Positions 1 through 5,946 of a DNA stretch of 12,078 nucleotides are shown here, in pieces; within the stretch, counting starts at the first letter, position 1, and each line of letters starts with the position of its first letter. The DNA is from Devosia sp. (GTDB taxonomy: Bacteria > Pseudomonadota > Alphaproteobacteria > Rhizobiales > Devosiaceae), in NCBI GenBank assembly GCA_011322005.1, contig DROE01000047.1, positions 1-12,078 on the forward strand, in the 5' to 3' direction. The notes below the pieces were generated by a model. The model saw nothing but the letters and a program-made list of their open reading frames with translations, had not been told where the DNA came from and did not search any database. A program made the position numbers and the translations under genes.

Positions 1-3000
1 CAACTCCTTGACCAGCGCATCCCCGTTTGGCGCGGTTATCACCAGCCTTAGCTGATGGTTGCCCACCCGGGTGCCGGTCAGTCCAAGGTCAAGGGCGGTG
101 CGCTCACCGGCGCCAAGCTCAACACTGGTATTGCCGGTATCGAGCGACAGGCCATCATCGCTGCTCACATCAATGCGATAGGTACCCGCCGGTCCCGCAA
201 TATTGTTGACTTCGACCAGAAGGCGGGATTGGTCGTCCACCCTGAGGAAACGTGGTGGCGACAGAGTAACAACGACGGGATCGCGCACAATGATGTCGGC
301 CGAACTGTGGCCAACGCCGGTTTCAGTCCAGGCCATGGCCATCAGGCGCACGGTCCCGGAAAAGTCCGGCATGTCGAAACTGATATCAGCTTTGCCTTCA
401 GCGTCGGCCTGAACAATTCCATTGTGCAGGGCGACCAGAACCGAGGTCGCGGGCGGTGTGCCCAGACGGGTTGCGGCCCCATCGCCCCCCGAGCGCAAGG
501 CTCCGGGGCTCCCTTGGGTTGGGTCAATCAACCGCCCGTAAAGATCGCGCAATTCCATGCCCAGCTGGCGCTGGCCGAAATACCAGCCAGCCGGGTCGGG
601 AACCTTGAAACTGGTCAGATTGAGAATGCCCAGATCAACGGCGGCAACCGCCACATAGGCGCTTTGTCCGGCCGCAACATTGTCTAGACTGATCGTTGCT
701 TTTACCGGCTGGCGCGGCAGCGCCTCTGCGGGCGCATCAAGATCGACCTTGAGCAGGCTATCTGCGGGGTCAATATCGGCGAAAGCCAGACCCAGCGCCC
801 GCGCGGGCATCCGCCGCTCAGCAACACTTGCCGGACGGTAAAGCATGGCTGTCACATAGGCCCCTGGTCCCCAGTCTGCGGTCACCGGCAGGGATACAGT
901 TGTTCCCTCGGCAGGAACCGCGACCGCCTGCATGTCGATGATGGCATCATCAACCACCATTACCAGCGCCGTTCCCCCATATTGCGGGTCCAGACGAAGC
1001 ACAGCGGTGTCGCCAATGCGATAGCTCGATTTGTCCAGCGCCACCTGCAACGTGTCGGGCGTGTCCGAATCCGCATCAGCAAAATAATATCCGGCATAGA
1101 ATTCATAGCTGCTCGAAGCCGGGTTTGCTCCGGTGCTCTCGACCTCGAGCACATAGCGGCCCCAGTCGACCTGGGCCCCGATGCGGACCGGCATATCGGC
1201 CCTGGTGTCAACAGTGCCGTTGGCGACCTGGCGTGAGGTGCTGATGGCTTCCCATTTCCACGAGCCGCCTTCCCGATACCATTGATAATCGGTTTCAATG
1301 CGCGACAATGTCCAGACCAAACCATCAATGGCGGTGGTTTCCCCGTCCGGGGCCACGGAAATAATCTCAAACCCCGCTTCGCTTCCGCGCGCCGGACCGC
1401 TTCCCGGCTCGAACCCCGGCTTGATGCCAATGCGCTCCATATCGGCCAGAACCGGACGGCTCAGCGAGCGCTCGACGGTGCGCCCGTTGCTGTCACGAAG
1501 ACGCAACAGCAACTGCGCAATCATCGGTCGGGTGGTCGTGCGCGGTTCGGGCACGATTACTTCGGCGACTGCATTGCCTTGTTCATCGGTAGTCCCCACA
1601 AGGCCCAGCGGCTCGCGCTCCGTTTCGATGGGGTCGTCTTCCCGCCCAAAGATATAGCCCGGATAGGCATCAAGCGAACTGGTGGGGCGCAGAATGACAT
1701 CCGCTTCCACACCAAGCCCCGGCGCTGTGGCGCCATAAAGATATTTGGCTGCAATGCTGACCGGAGTAATTTCTCCCGGCGCGACAGAACCCTCCGGTGC
1801 GCTCACTTCAACGGCCAGCCGCTCTGGTTCAAAATCCTCGACCAGAAAATTGACATTGGCCAGCGGGCTGGCTTCGGGGTCCACAAAAAGCCGGATATTC
1901 CACGAACCACGCATGGCTTCGCCAATCAGGGGGATTTCAGCAAAATATCCACCCGCGCCCTGGTCCTCAAGCAATTCTGTTCGGGCAACCACCCCGTCGG
2001 GGCGCTCCACTTCCATGCTCAGGGGCAACTCGACCACCGCTCTGGCCTCGGCATCACGCAAAAGCGCGGTCAAAAACACGGTTTCCCCCGGCCGGTAGAC
2101 GCCACGCTCCGTGGTGGCGAACAGATCAAGTGGGCCCGGTGAGGGACGACCGTCAACGCCCCGGTCGGTCAGGTCGAACGCAGCCTTTGAAATGTCCAGA
2201 AACACATAGTCGCCAGCCTCAGTTTCCGCCACCAGCAATTGCGGCGCCCGGCCCCCGGTCCCCCGCGACAGACCCGGCGCAAAACTGACCCGTCCGTCAG
2301 CATCAGTTGTCGCTTCGCCGAGAATTTCATTATTGACTGCGATCAGCCGGACATTGGCATTGACCACCGGTTCGGCAGAATTGAGCGAGCGCACAAATGC
2401 GTGCACGCCGTCTTCACCCGAGACCGAAGTCAGCCCCAGATCGGTGACTATGAACCACTGGGTGGCCACATCGCGCCAGTAGGCCTGCTCGGCTCCCGGA
2501 ATTTTTGCGGTAATCACATAGGCCCCCGGCTTTATGTCGGTCAAAACATCAGACACGGGGATCGAGGTCGTTGTGGTTGCGTTGGCCGTTCCTCTGGCCA
2601 GGTCAACCTGACCCTCCCAGCTTTTTTCTCCATAAAGGTCTGCAATGTCCCGGGCTGAATATTCGTTCAGCGTGTCCTGAAAAATGCCGTTGCGCACCGC
2701 AGCGGCAATGGAGCGGTCACCAATGCGATAAATGGCGATATCAGCCACTTCAGCATTGATTGAAGTAATCGGCAGACCGCCGCCAAGCCCGGCAGGCAGC
2801 ACGTATGCGTTGTTGGCGAACCCCACAAATGGCGAGCGGTCAGGCACATAAACGCTGAGTTCCACATCTTTTCGCAAGGTCTCGCCATCGGCCGAAGGCA
2901 GCCCGGCCCGCAGTTTGATTTCGTAGCGGCTGCCATGGCTCAGACCCTCGATGCAAACCTGGTTTTGCTCGGTCTCAATGGCGACGCGGGGTGTATTGGC

Positions 3001-3954
3001 AACCACCACATAGTCGGACATTTCGATATCGCCCGGGGGCAGGGGGTCGGAGAAAATGGCGCAGATGCGCGGGTTTGCCGCTTCGGAATCCACCTCGTTT
3101 GCGGTCACGCGAAAACCGTGTTGGGCCAAAACTTCGTCAAGTCGGCCCTGCAACGCCCGGTTGTCTATGAGAGCCAGGCTGGCCCGGTAGGCAAAAATGG
3201 ACTGGCGCCACATCTCGCGCCGGCTCAGGGCATGGGCAAACATTGCCAGTGCCTCGGCCCGTTCGCTCACCGTCTCAGACAGCAAAAACCCGTTCAGTGC
3301 CGCAAGGGTTGCGACCATGGCGGCGTCATAGTCTGGGGTGTGACTGGCCAACTGCGCGTCGAAATACCCGCGGGCGGCTTCGGAAAGTTCCAGCCACACC
3401 GCCGGGTCCTTGTTGGCGATTGCCAGCGCCTGACGATAGGCATTTATCGCCTCGGGAAAGTTGGCTCGCTCCTGTTGCGCGCCAGCAAAAGCAACAAGTT
3501 CATCGTAGGTCACCCCTTCAGGTGGCGGGTTGGTGATACCAAGTTCAGCGGCGAAACGGCTCGCTGCTCCGACAAGGTTTGTGGAGGCGAGAAAGGGGAG
3601 TTCGCCTTGGCGCGCCGCCGCGATTTCCTCGAATGTTGGCGACATTTCGACAATGCCTGAAATTGCCGCCCCGAACTCTGCTTCCGGCCCCGCTTCGCTT
3701 TTCAGAAAACACCAGTTGGCCTTCTGGTTATAGGTAAAAGCCTGACAATTATTGTCGCCCAGACAAGTGGATTGACAGGTCTCAACCGGTACATCCTTCA
3801 TGACGGAATAATCAAATCCGGGCAGGTCGGTCCCCGGCAACAGTGTGATGTTGCGTTCCTGGGCACCAGCCGTGGAAAGCCCGAAAGCGAGCAACACGAC
3901 GCCCACAAAAGGAGCGGCAAACCGTCCAAGAATGTTCGTGAAAGCCTGTTGCAT
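1..3954 (-). CDS. Alpha-2-macroglobulin family protein with N-terminal PAN domain (3' end cut by the window)
   Basis: The open frame runs unbroken from the ATG at 3954 to position 1 (1318 codons). Residues 1-31 form a signal peptide (hydrophobic core about 13-26, cleavage likely after AGA31). There is no lipobox cysteine, so the protein is probably periplasmic and soluble. Residues about 45-90 are a PAN/Apple-like module with Cys60, 64, 70 and 82. Residues about 149-272 are helical and TPR-like. Residues about 279-350 match the first bacterial macroglobulin domain (Cys298 and Cys334 probably pair). An MG2-type motif, RGVYRPGETV, lies at 617-626. The A2M domain motif MAWTETGVGH is at about 1207-1216. 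Family members are usually 1600-1850 residues, so roughly 300-500 are missing, including the TED region; whether a CXEQ thioester exists cannot be seen. Bacterial A2Ms are thought to trap proteases in the periplasm, often beside the penicillin-binding protein PbpC. The start is preceded by a GAGGGTGAG ribosome-binding site. Confidence 0.93.
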   Translation of the reverse strand, partial: MQQAFTNILGRFAAPFVGVVLLAFGLSTAGAQERNITLLPGTDLPGFDYSVMKDVPVETCQSTCLGDNNCQAFTYNQKANWCFLKSEAGPEAEFGAAISGIVEMSPTFEEIAAARQGELPFLASTNLVGAASRFAAELGITNPPPEGVTYDELVAFAGAQQERANFPEAINAYRQALAIANKDPAVWLELSEAARGYFDAQLASHTPDYDAAMVATLAALNGFLLSETVSERAEALAMFAHALSRREMWRQSIFAYRASLALIDNRALQGRLDEVLAQHGFRVTANEVDSEAANPRICAIFSDPLPPGDIEMSDYVVVANTPRVAIETEQNQVCIEGLSHGSRYEIKLRAGLPSADGETLRKDVELSVYVPDRSPFVGFANNAYVLPAGLGGGLPITSINAEVADIAIYRIGDRSIAAAVRNGIFQDTLNEYSARDIADLYGEKSWEGQVDLARGTANATTTTSIPVSDVLTDIKPGAYVITAKIPGAEQAYWRDVATQWFIVTDLGLTSVSGEDGVHAFVRSLNSAEPVVNANVRLIAVNNEILGEATTDADGRVSFAPGLSRGTGGRAPQLLVAETEAGDYVFLDISKAAFDLTDRGVDGRPSPGPLDLFATTERGVYRPGETVFLTALLRDAEARAVVELPLSMEVERPDGVVARTELLEDQGAGGYFAEIPLIGEAMRGSWNIRLFVDPEASPLANVNFLVEDFEPERLAVEVSAPEGSVAPGEITPVSIAAKYLYGATAPGLGVEADVILRPTSSLDAYPGYIFGREDDPIETEREPLGLVGTTDEQGNAVAEVIVPEPRTTTRPMIAQLLLRLRDSNGRTVERSLSRPVLADMERIGIKPGFEPGSGPARGSEAGFEIISVAPDGETTAIDGLVWTLSRIETDYQWYREGGSWKWEAISTSRQVANGTVDTRADMPVRIGAQVDWGRYVLEVESTGANPASSSYEFYAGYYFADADSDTPDTLQVALDKSSYRIGDTAVLRLDPQYGGTALVMVVDDAIIDMQAVAVPAEGTTVSLPVTADWGPGAYVTAMLYRPASVAERRMPARALGLAFADIDPADSLLKVDLDAPAEALPRQPVKATISLDNVAAGQSAYVAVAAVDLGILNLTSFKVPDPAGWYFGQRQLGMELRDLYGRLIDPTQGSPGALRSGGDGAATRLGTPPATSVLVALHNGIVQADAEGKADISFDMPDFSGTVRLMAMAWTETGVGHSSADIIVRDPVVVTLSPPRFLRVDDQSRLLVEVNNIAGPAGTYRIDVSSDDGLSLDTGNTSVELGAGERTALDLGLTGTRVGNHQLRLVITAPNGDALVKEL

Positions 3955-3960
3955 CCTGCT

Positions 3961-3969
3961 CACCCTCAA
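3961..3969 (-). promoter_or_regulatory. Ribosome-binding site for the alpha-2-macroglobulin gene
   Basis: On the minus strand a purine-rich GAGGGTGAG lies about 6 nt before the ATG at 3954. It supports this start, which also places a clean signal peptide at the N terminus. Confidence 0.6.
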
Positions 3970-3988
3970 CGTTCTGAATTTGATGCCA

Positions 3989-4018
3989 ACAATAAGCCGG
4001 ACACGGCTTTCAAGTAAA
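3989..4018 (-). promoter_or_regulatory. Possible sigma70-type promoter for the alpha-2-macroglobulin gene, with inverted repeat
   Basis: On the minus strand TTTACT (4018-4013) is followed after 18 nt by TATTGT (3994-3989), each 4/6 to the sigma70 consensus. Transcription would start near 3982, giving a leader of about 28 nt. The spacer contains a perfect 6-bp inverted repeat, AAGCCG/CGGCTT (3994-3999 and 4004-4009), with a 4-nt gap. This could be an operator or a chance hairpin. Match quality is modest, and no experiment or comparison supports it. Confidence 0.25.
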
Positions 4019-4047
4019 GTAGTCTGCCGCCGCAGGTGCCGGTACAC

Positions 4048-4076
4048 TTGCCGAGTCAGACCGGTCGGTCTAGCTT
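4048..4076 (+). promoter_or_regulatory. Possible promoter for the AGE-family gene
   Basis: TTGCCG (4048-4053) and TAGCTT (4071-4076) are separated by 17 bp, the ideal sigma70 spacing. The -35 matches 4/6; the -10 is weaker. Initiation would fall near 4083, about 17 nt before the ATG at 4100. The spacer is almost filled by the inverted repeat at 4058-4071, which is where a repressor would block RNA polymerase. Confidence 0.35.
4058..4071. promoter_or_regulatory. Perfect inverted repeat, TetR-type operator candidate
   Basis: AGACCG (4058-4063) and CGGTCT (4066-4071) are exact reverse complements around a GT centre. The AGACC-N4-GGTCT core resembles operators bound by TetR/AcrR-family repressors such as NemR (recalled from general knowledge, not checked). 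It overlaps the 3' half of the putative promoter spacer. No TetR gene is visible in the window, so any cognate repressor would be encoded elsewhere. Confidence 0.45.
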
Positions 4077-4099
4077 GTTTGGCAGCGGATGAACGGGAG

Positions 4100-5383
4100 A
4101 TGAACGATGTGCGGTACGCAAGGAACGCTCGATTGATCAAAACCAACGGTTTTATCCGCGCGGCTGCCAAAACATATCAGGCGGCCAACAGGCAAACCCT
4201 GAACTGGATTCTGGACAGAGGATTCCTGCACGGGTATTTTCTCAACACCAAGCTCAACCCCGTTACGCTTGAGAACTATGCTCCCGGTGAGGGCCTGTGC
4301 GGACCTGATTTTACCTATGGCTGGATACAGGGGCGTGGACTTGAGGCGCTGGCCACTTATGCGGCGTTCCTCACGCCGGCAGACCCCGCCCTTGCCGCTC
4401 GCGCCGATGCAGCGGGGCAAAAGCTCTATGAGGGCTTGCGCGATTTGCAGGCCAGAAACGGTCACGCATATTTTTGTTATGACAAGGAAATGCGACCGGT
4501 TTACCCCGCTGATGATTTTGAAAAGACCGGCAAAATCGAGCTCCAAAACACGCCCGGAGACATTTACACCTATTCCGATGCTTTTTTTGCCAAGGGGCTG
4601 GTTACGGCCTCGGTCCGTCATGCGCCTGACGAAACACCGGGACATCTCGCCTATCTCGACCGGGTGATTGCAGCGATTGAAGCCAAAAAGTTCCAGATGG
4701 CTGAGCGCAGCGCCCTTTCCGAGGCAGAACTTGCAACACAGGAAGATGATTACGGCCCCCGCATGATTCTGCTCGGAGCGGCTTCCATGCTGTCGCGCTT
4801 GGGTTTTGGTGAGCGAACAGGGTTTGCCGACCGCTTCATCGCCCATGTGCTGGAGCACCATCTGGACATAACCACTTCCTTATTGCGCAATGTACCCGGC
4901 GGGGACATCTGCAATCCGGGACATTCCATCGAATTTGTCGGCTTTGCGCTGTCCCATCTGGGAACAAATATCACCCCGCAAATGGCCGAACGTCTGCAAC
5001 AAATTCTTCTTGCGTCGTTTCGTGCCGGATTTATCGGGCCGGGCATCGCCATTTCTCTTGATATTGCTTCAGGAAAACCGATTAACGATCATTGCCCCTG
5101 GTGGTCTCTGCCCGAAACCATCCGCTCCGCCGCCCTGATGTATCAGGTTACAAAAAACCCTGAAGTGCTTGCCGTCTGGAGCCGGGCCCATGAGGCTTTT
5201 TTCACCCGCTACTGGCGAGGCGAGCCGCCGATCGCCTATCAGACGCTGAACAGGGAGGGGCCGCAAAGCTATGTCCCCTCGACCCCCGACCTTGACCCGC
5301 TTTATCACACCGGGCTCAGCCTGCTGGCCGCGATTGAAGTTGCACAACATATGCACTCAAACAGAGCGGTCCAGCTTGGTTGA
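4100..5383 (+). CDS. AGE-family (N-acylglucosamine 2-epimerase fold) protein, substrate unknown
   Basis: This is a 427-residue (alpha/alpha)6-barrel-type protein, close to the usual 390-430 of the family. It has no signal peptide, so it is likely cytoplasmic. Family signatures include IQGRGLEAL near residue 76, YSDAFFAKGL near 156, NPGHSIE with His275, WWSLPE near 334, and a C-terminal YHTG with His403. In characterised AGE and cellobiose 2-epimerases, one histidine in the NPGH motif and one near the C terminus do the acid/base chemistry at C2. Both appear present at the expected spacing, so catalytic competence is likely, but the sugar cannot be named. The frame is open upstream to 3845, but that part runs antisense over the A2M start and is rejected. 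Starts at ATG 4100, GTG 4109 or TTG 4133 are all possible. GGGAG at 4095-4099 would suit the GTG better by spacing. The 3' end overlaps the convergent regulator by 27 nt. Confidence 0.8.
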   Translation: MNDVRYARNARLIKTNGFIRAAAKTYQAANRQTLNWILDRGFLHGYFLNTKLNPVTLENYAPGEGLCGPDFTYGWIQGRGLEALATYAAFLTPADPALAARADAAGQKLYEGLRDLQARNGHAYFCYDKEMRPVYPADDFEKTGKIELQNTPGDIYTYSDAFFAKGLVTASVRHAPDETPGHLAYLDRVIAAIEAKKFQMAERSALSEAELATQEDDYGPRMILLGAASMLSRLGFGERTGFADRFIAHVLEHHLDITTSLLRNVPGGDICNPGHSIEFVGFALSHLGTNITPQMAERLQQILLASFRAGFIGPGIAISLDIASGKPINDHCPWWSLPETIRSAALMYQVTKNPEVLAVWSRAHEAFFTRYWRGEPPIAYQTLNREGPQSYVPSTPDLDPLYHTGLSLLAAIEVAQHMHSNRAVQLG

Positions 5384-5788
5384 CAGGTGAATGAGGCTTT
5401 CCGAACTGCGAACGCCGGGAATTGAGCCGATATTGTCCAGCACCCTGTCCAGACCGCCGGTGGTTTCGGCGGCGACCTGCAAAATCAGATCAAAGCGCCC
5501 GCTGGTCGAATGTATGATCTCCACCTCAGGCACCGCCCTGATGCGCTGCACCACTGAAGCGCTGGCGCGGGCCTCCACCTGAACCAGCACCGTGGCCTTG
5601 ATGCGCCGGGCCAGTGCCACATCACCCAGCTTGATGGTGAACCCCGCGATCGTTCCCTTGCGTTTCAGGCGTTCGATGCGCGCCTGAACGGTGGAGCGGG
5701 CAACGCCAAAGCGCCGTGCCAAAAGGGCGGTGGGGGTGGAACTGTCGGCAGCCAGCGCCGCCAGAATATCAGAATCGAGCTTGTCCAT
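5357..5788 (-). CDS. Lrp/AsnC family transcriptional regulator
   Basis: The 143-residue protein has the standard Lrp/AsnC layout. An N-terminal winged helix-turn-helix begins MDKLDSDILAAL, with the recognition helix around residues 28-44 (GVARSTVQARIERLKRKG). A C-terminal RAM/AsnC ligand-binding domain (about 63-140) carries the typical SGRFDLILQV segment. Such proteins form dimers and octamers, bind amino acids and regulate nearby amino-acid genes. It is divergent from the decarboxylase gene starting at 5947. The 158-bp gap has inverted TTTCG repeats, so control of that gene and of itself is the natural inference. The effector is unknown; ornithine, lysine or another basic amino acid is plausible from context. 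No strong ribosome-binding site precedes the ATG at 5788. The stop lies inside the 3' end of the convergent AGE gene. Confidence 0.92.
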   Translation of the reverse strand: MDKLDSDILAALAADSSTPTALLARRFGVARSTVQARIERLKRKGTIAGFTIKLGDVALARRIKATVLVQVEARASASVVQRIRAVPEVEIIHSTSGRFDLILQVAAETTGGLDRVLDNIGSIPGVRSSESLIHLSTKLDRSV

Positions 5789-5802
5789 GTCATTTCGCTA
5801 TG

Positions 5803-5825
5803 TTTTTCGTTATAGTGACGAAAAA
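5803..5825. promoter_or_regulatory. Inverted repeat, probable Lrp/AsnC-type operator over the regulator's -10
   Basis: TTTTTCGT (5803-5810) and ACGAAAAA (5818-5825) are perfect reverse complements around a 7-nt AT-rich centre. On the minus strand a good -10 element, TATAAC, occupies 5814-5809 inside the repeat, with TTGAAA as a possible -35 at the long spacing of 19 nt. Bound protein would cover the regulator's own promoter, which suits autorepression. A further half-site, TTTCGCTAT (5793-5801), lies 12 bp from TTTCGTTAT (5805-5813). Confidence 0.55.
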
Positions 5826-5840
5826 CTCCTGCATTTCAAC

Positions 5841-5851
5841 CGAATAATTCG
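5841..5851. promoter_or_regulatory. 11-bp palindrome in the regulator/decarboxylase gap
   Basis: CGAAT (5841-5845) and ATTCG (5847-5851) are perfect reverse complements around one A. It lies 16 bp beyond the larger inverted repeat, in the same AT-rich divergent region. It may be an accessory regulator site for the decarboxylase promoter, but it is short enough to arise by chance. Confidence 0.3.
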
Positions 5852-5930
5852 ATGATTTTACCACGAGGATCGATTCTACTGGCTGAAAGACTGTTTGGAC
5901 CCGTGTACGAACGGCCTTGTTGTTTTACGG

Positions 5931-5945
5931 AGGGAGAAGTGGAGC
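5931..5945 (+). promoter_or_regulatory. Ribosome-binding region fixing the decarboxylase start at 5947
   Basis: The stretch AGGGAGAAGTGGAGC immediately precedes ATG 5947 and offers strong Shine-Dalgarno matches. An in-frame TTG at 5917 lies upstream of this purine tract, has no comparable site, and would add only ten residues. The ATG is therefore preferred. Confidence 0.6.
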
Positions 5946-5946
5946 A

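Larger units (their letters stand above)
5789..5946. promoter_or_regulatory. Divergent control region between the Lrp-type regulator and the decarboxylase
   Basis: The 158-bp AT-rich gap carries three TTTCG-type half-sites (5793-5801, 5805-5813, and 5823-5815 on the minus strand), the 11-bp palindrome at 5841-5851 and the decarboxylase ribosome-binding tract. A convincing -35/-10 pair for the decarboxylase could not be found by eye; TTGGAC at 5895-5900 is a possible -35 without a good partner. Confidence 0.5.

Noticed and set aside
55..2142. Long plus-strand open frames at 55-687 and 1282-2142 (210 and 286 codons)
   Set aside because: They lie antisense to the alpha-2-macroglobulin frame. 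Their translations show no domain-like composition, being rich in Arg, Gly and His with scattered low-complexity, and no ribosome-binding site was noted.
2935..3660. Plus-strand open frame of 241 codons
   Set aside because: It is antisense to the TPR-like and bMG1 part of the A2M gene, whose frame reads as a coherent family protein. This one is a codon-bias shadow.
3845..4099. 85-codon N-terminal extension of the AGE-family frame
   Set aside because: It runs antisense through the A2M start and the promoter/operator region, and its sequence is rich in Arg, Cys and Pro and unlike the family. AGE proteins begin near the internal start.
4070..4861. Minus-strand open frame of 263 codons
   Set aside because: It is fully antisense to the AGE-family gene, with no recognisable motif. 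The plus-strand frame carries the catalytic signatures.
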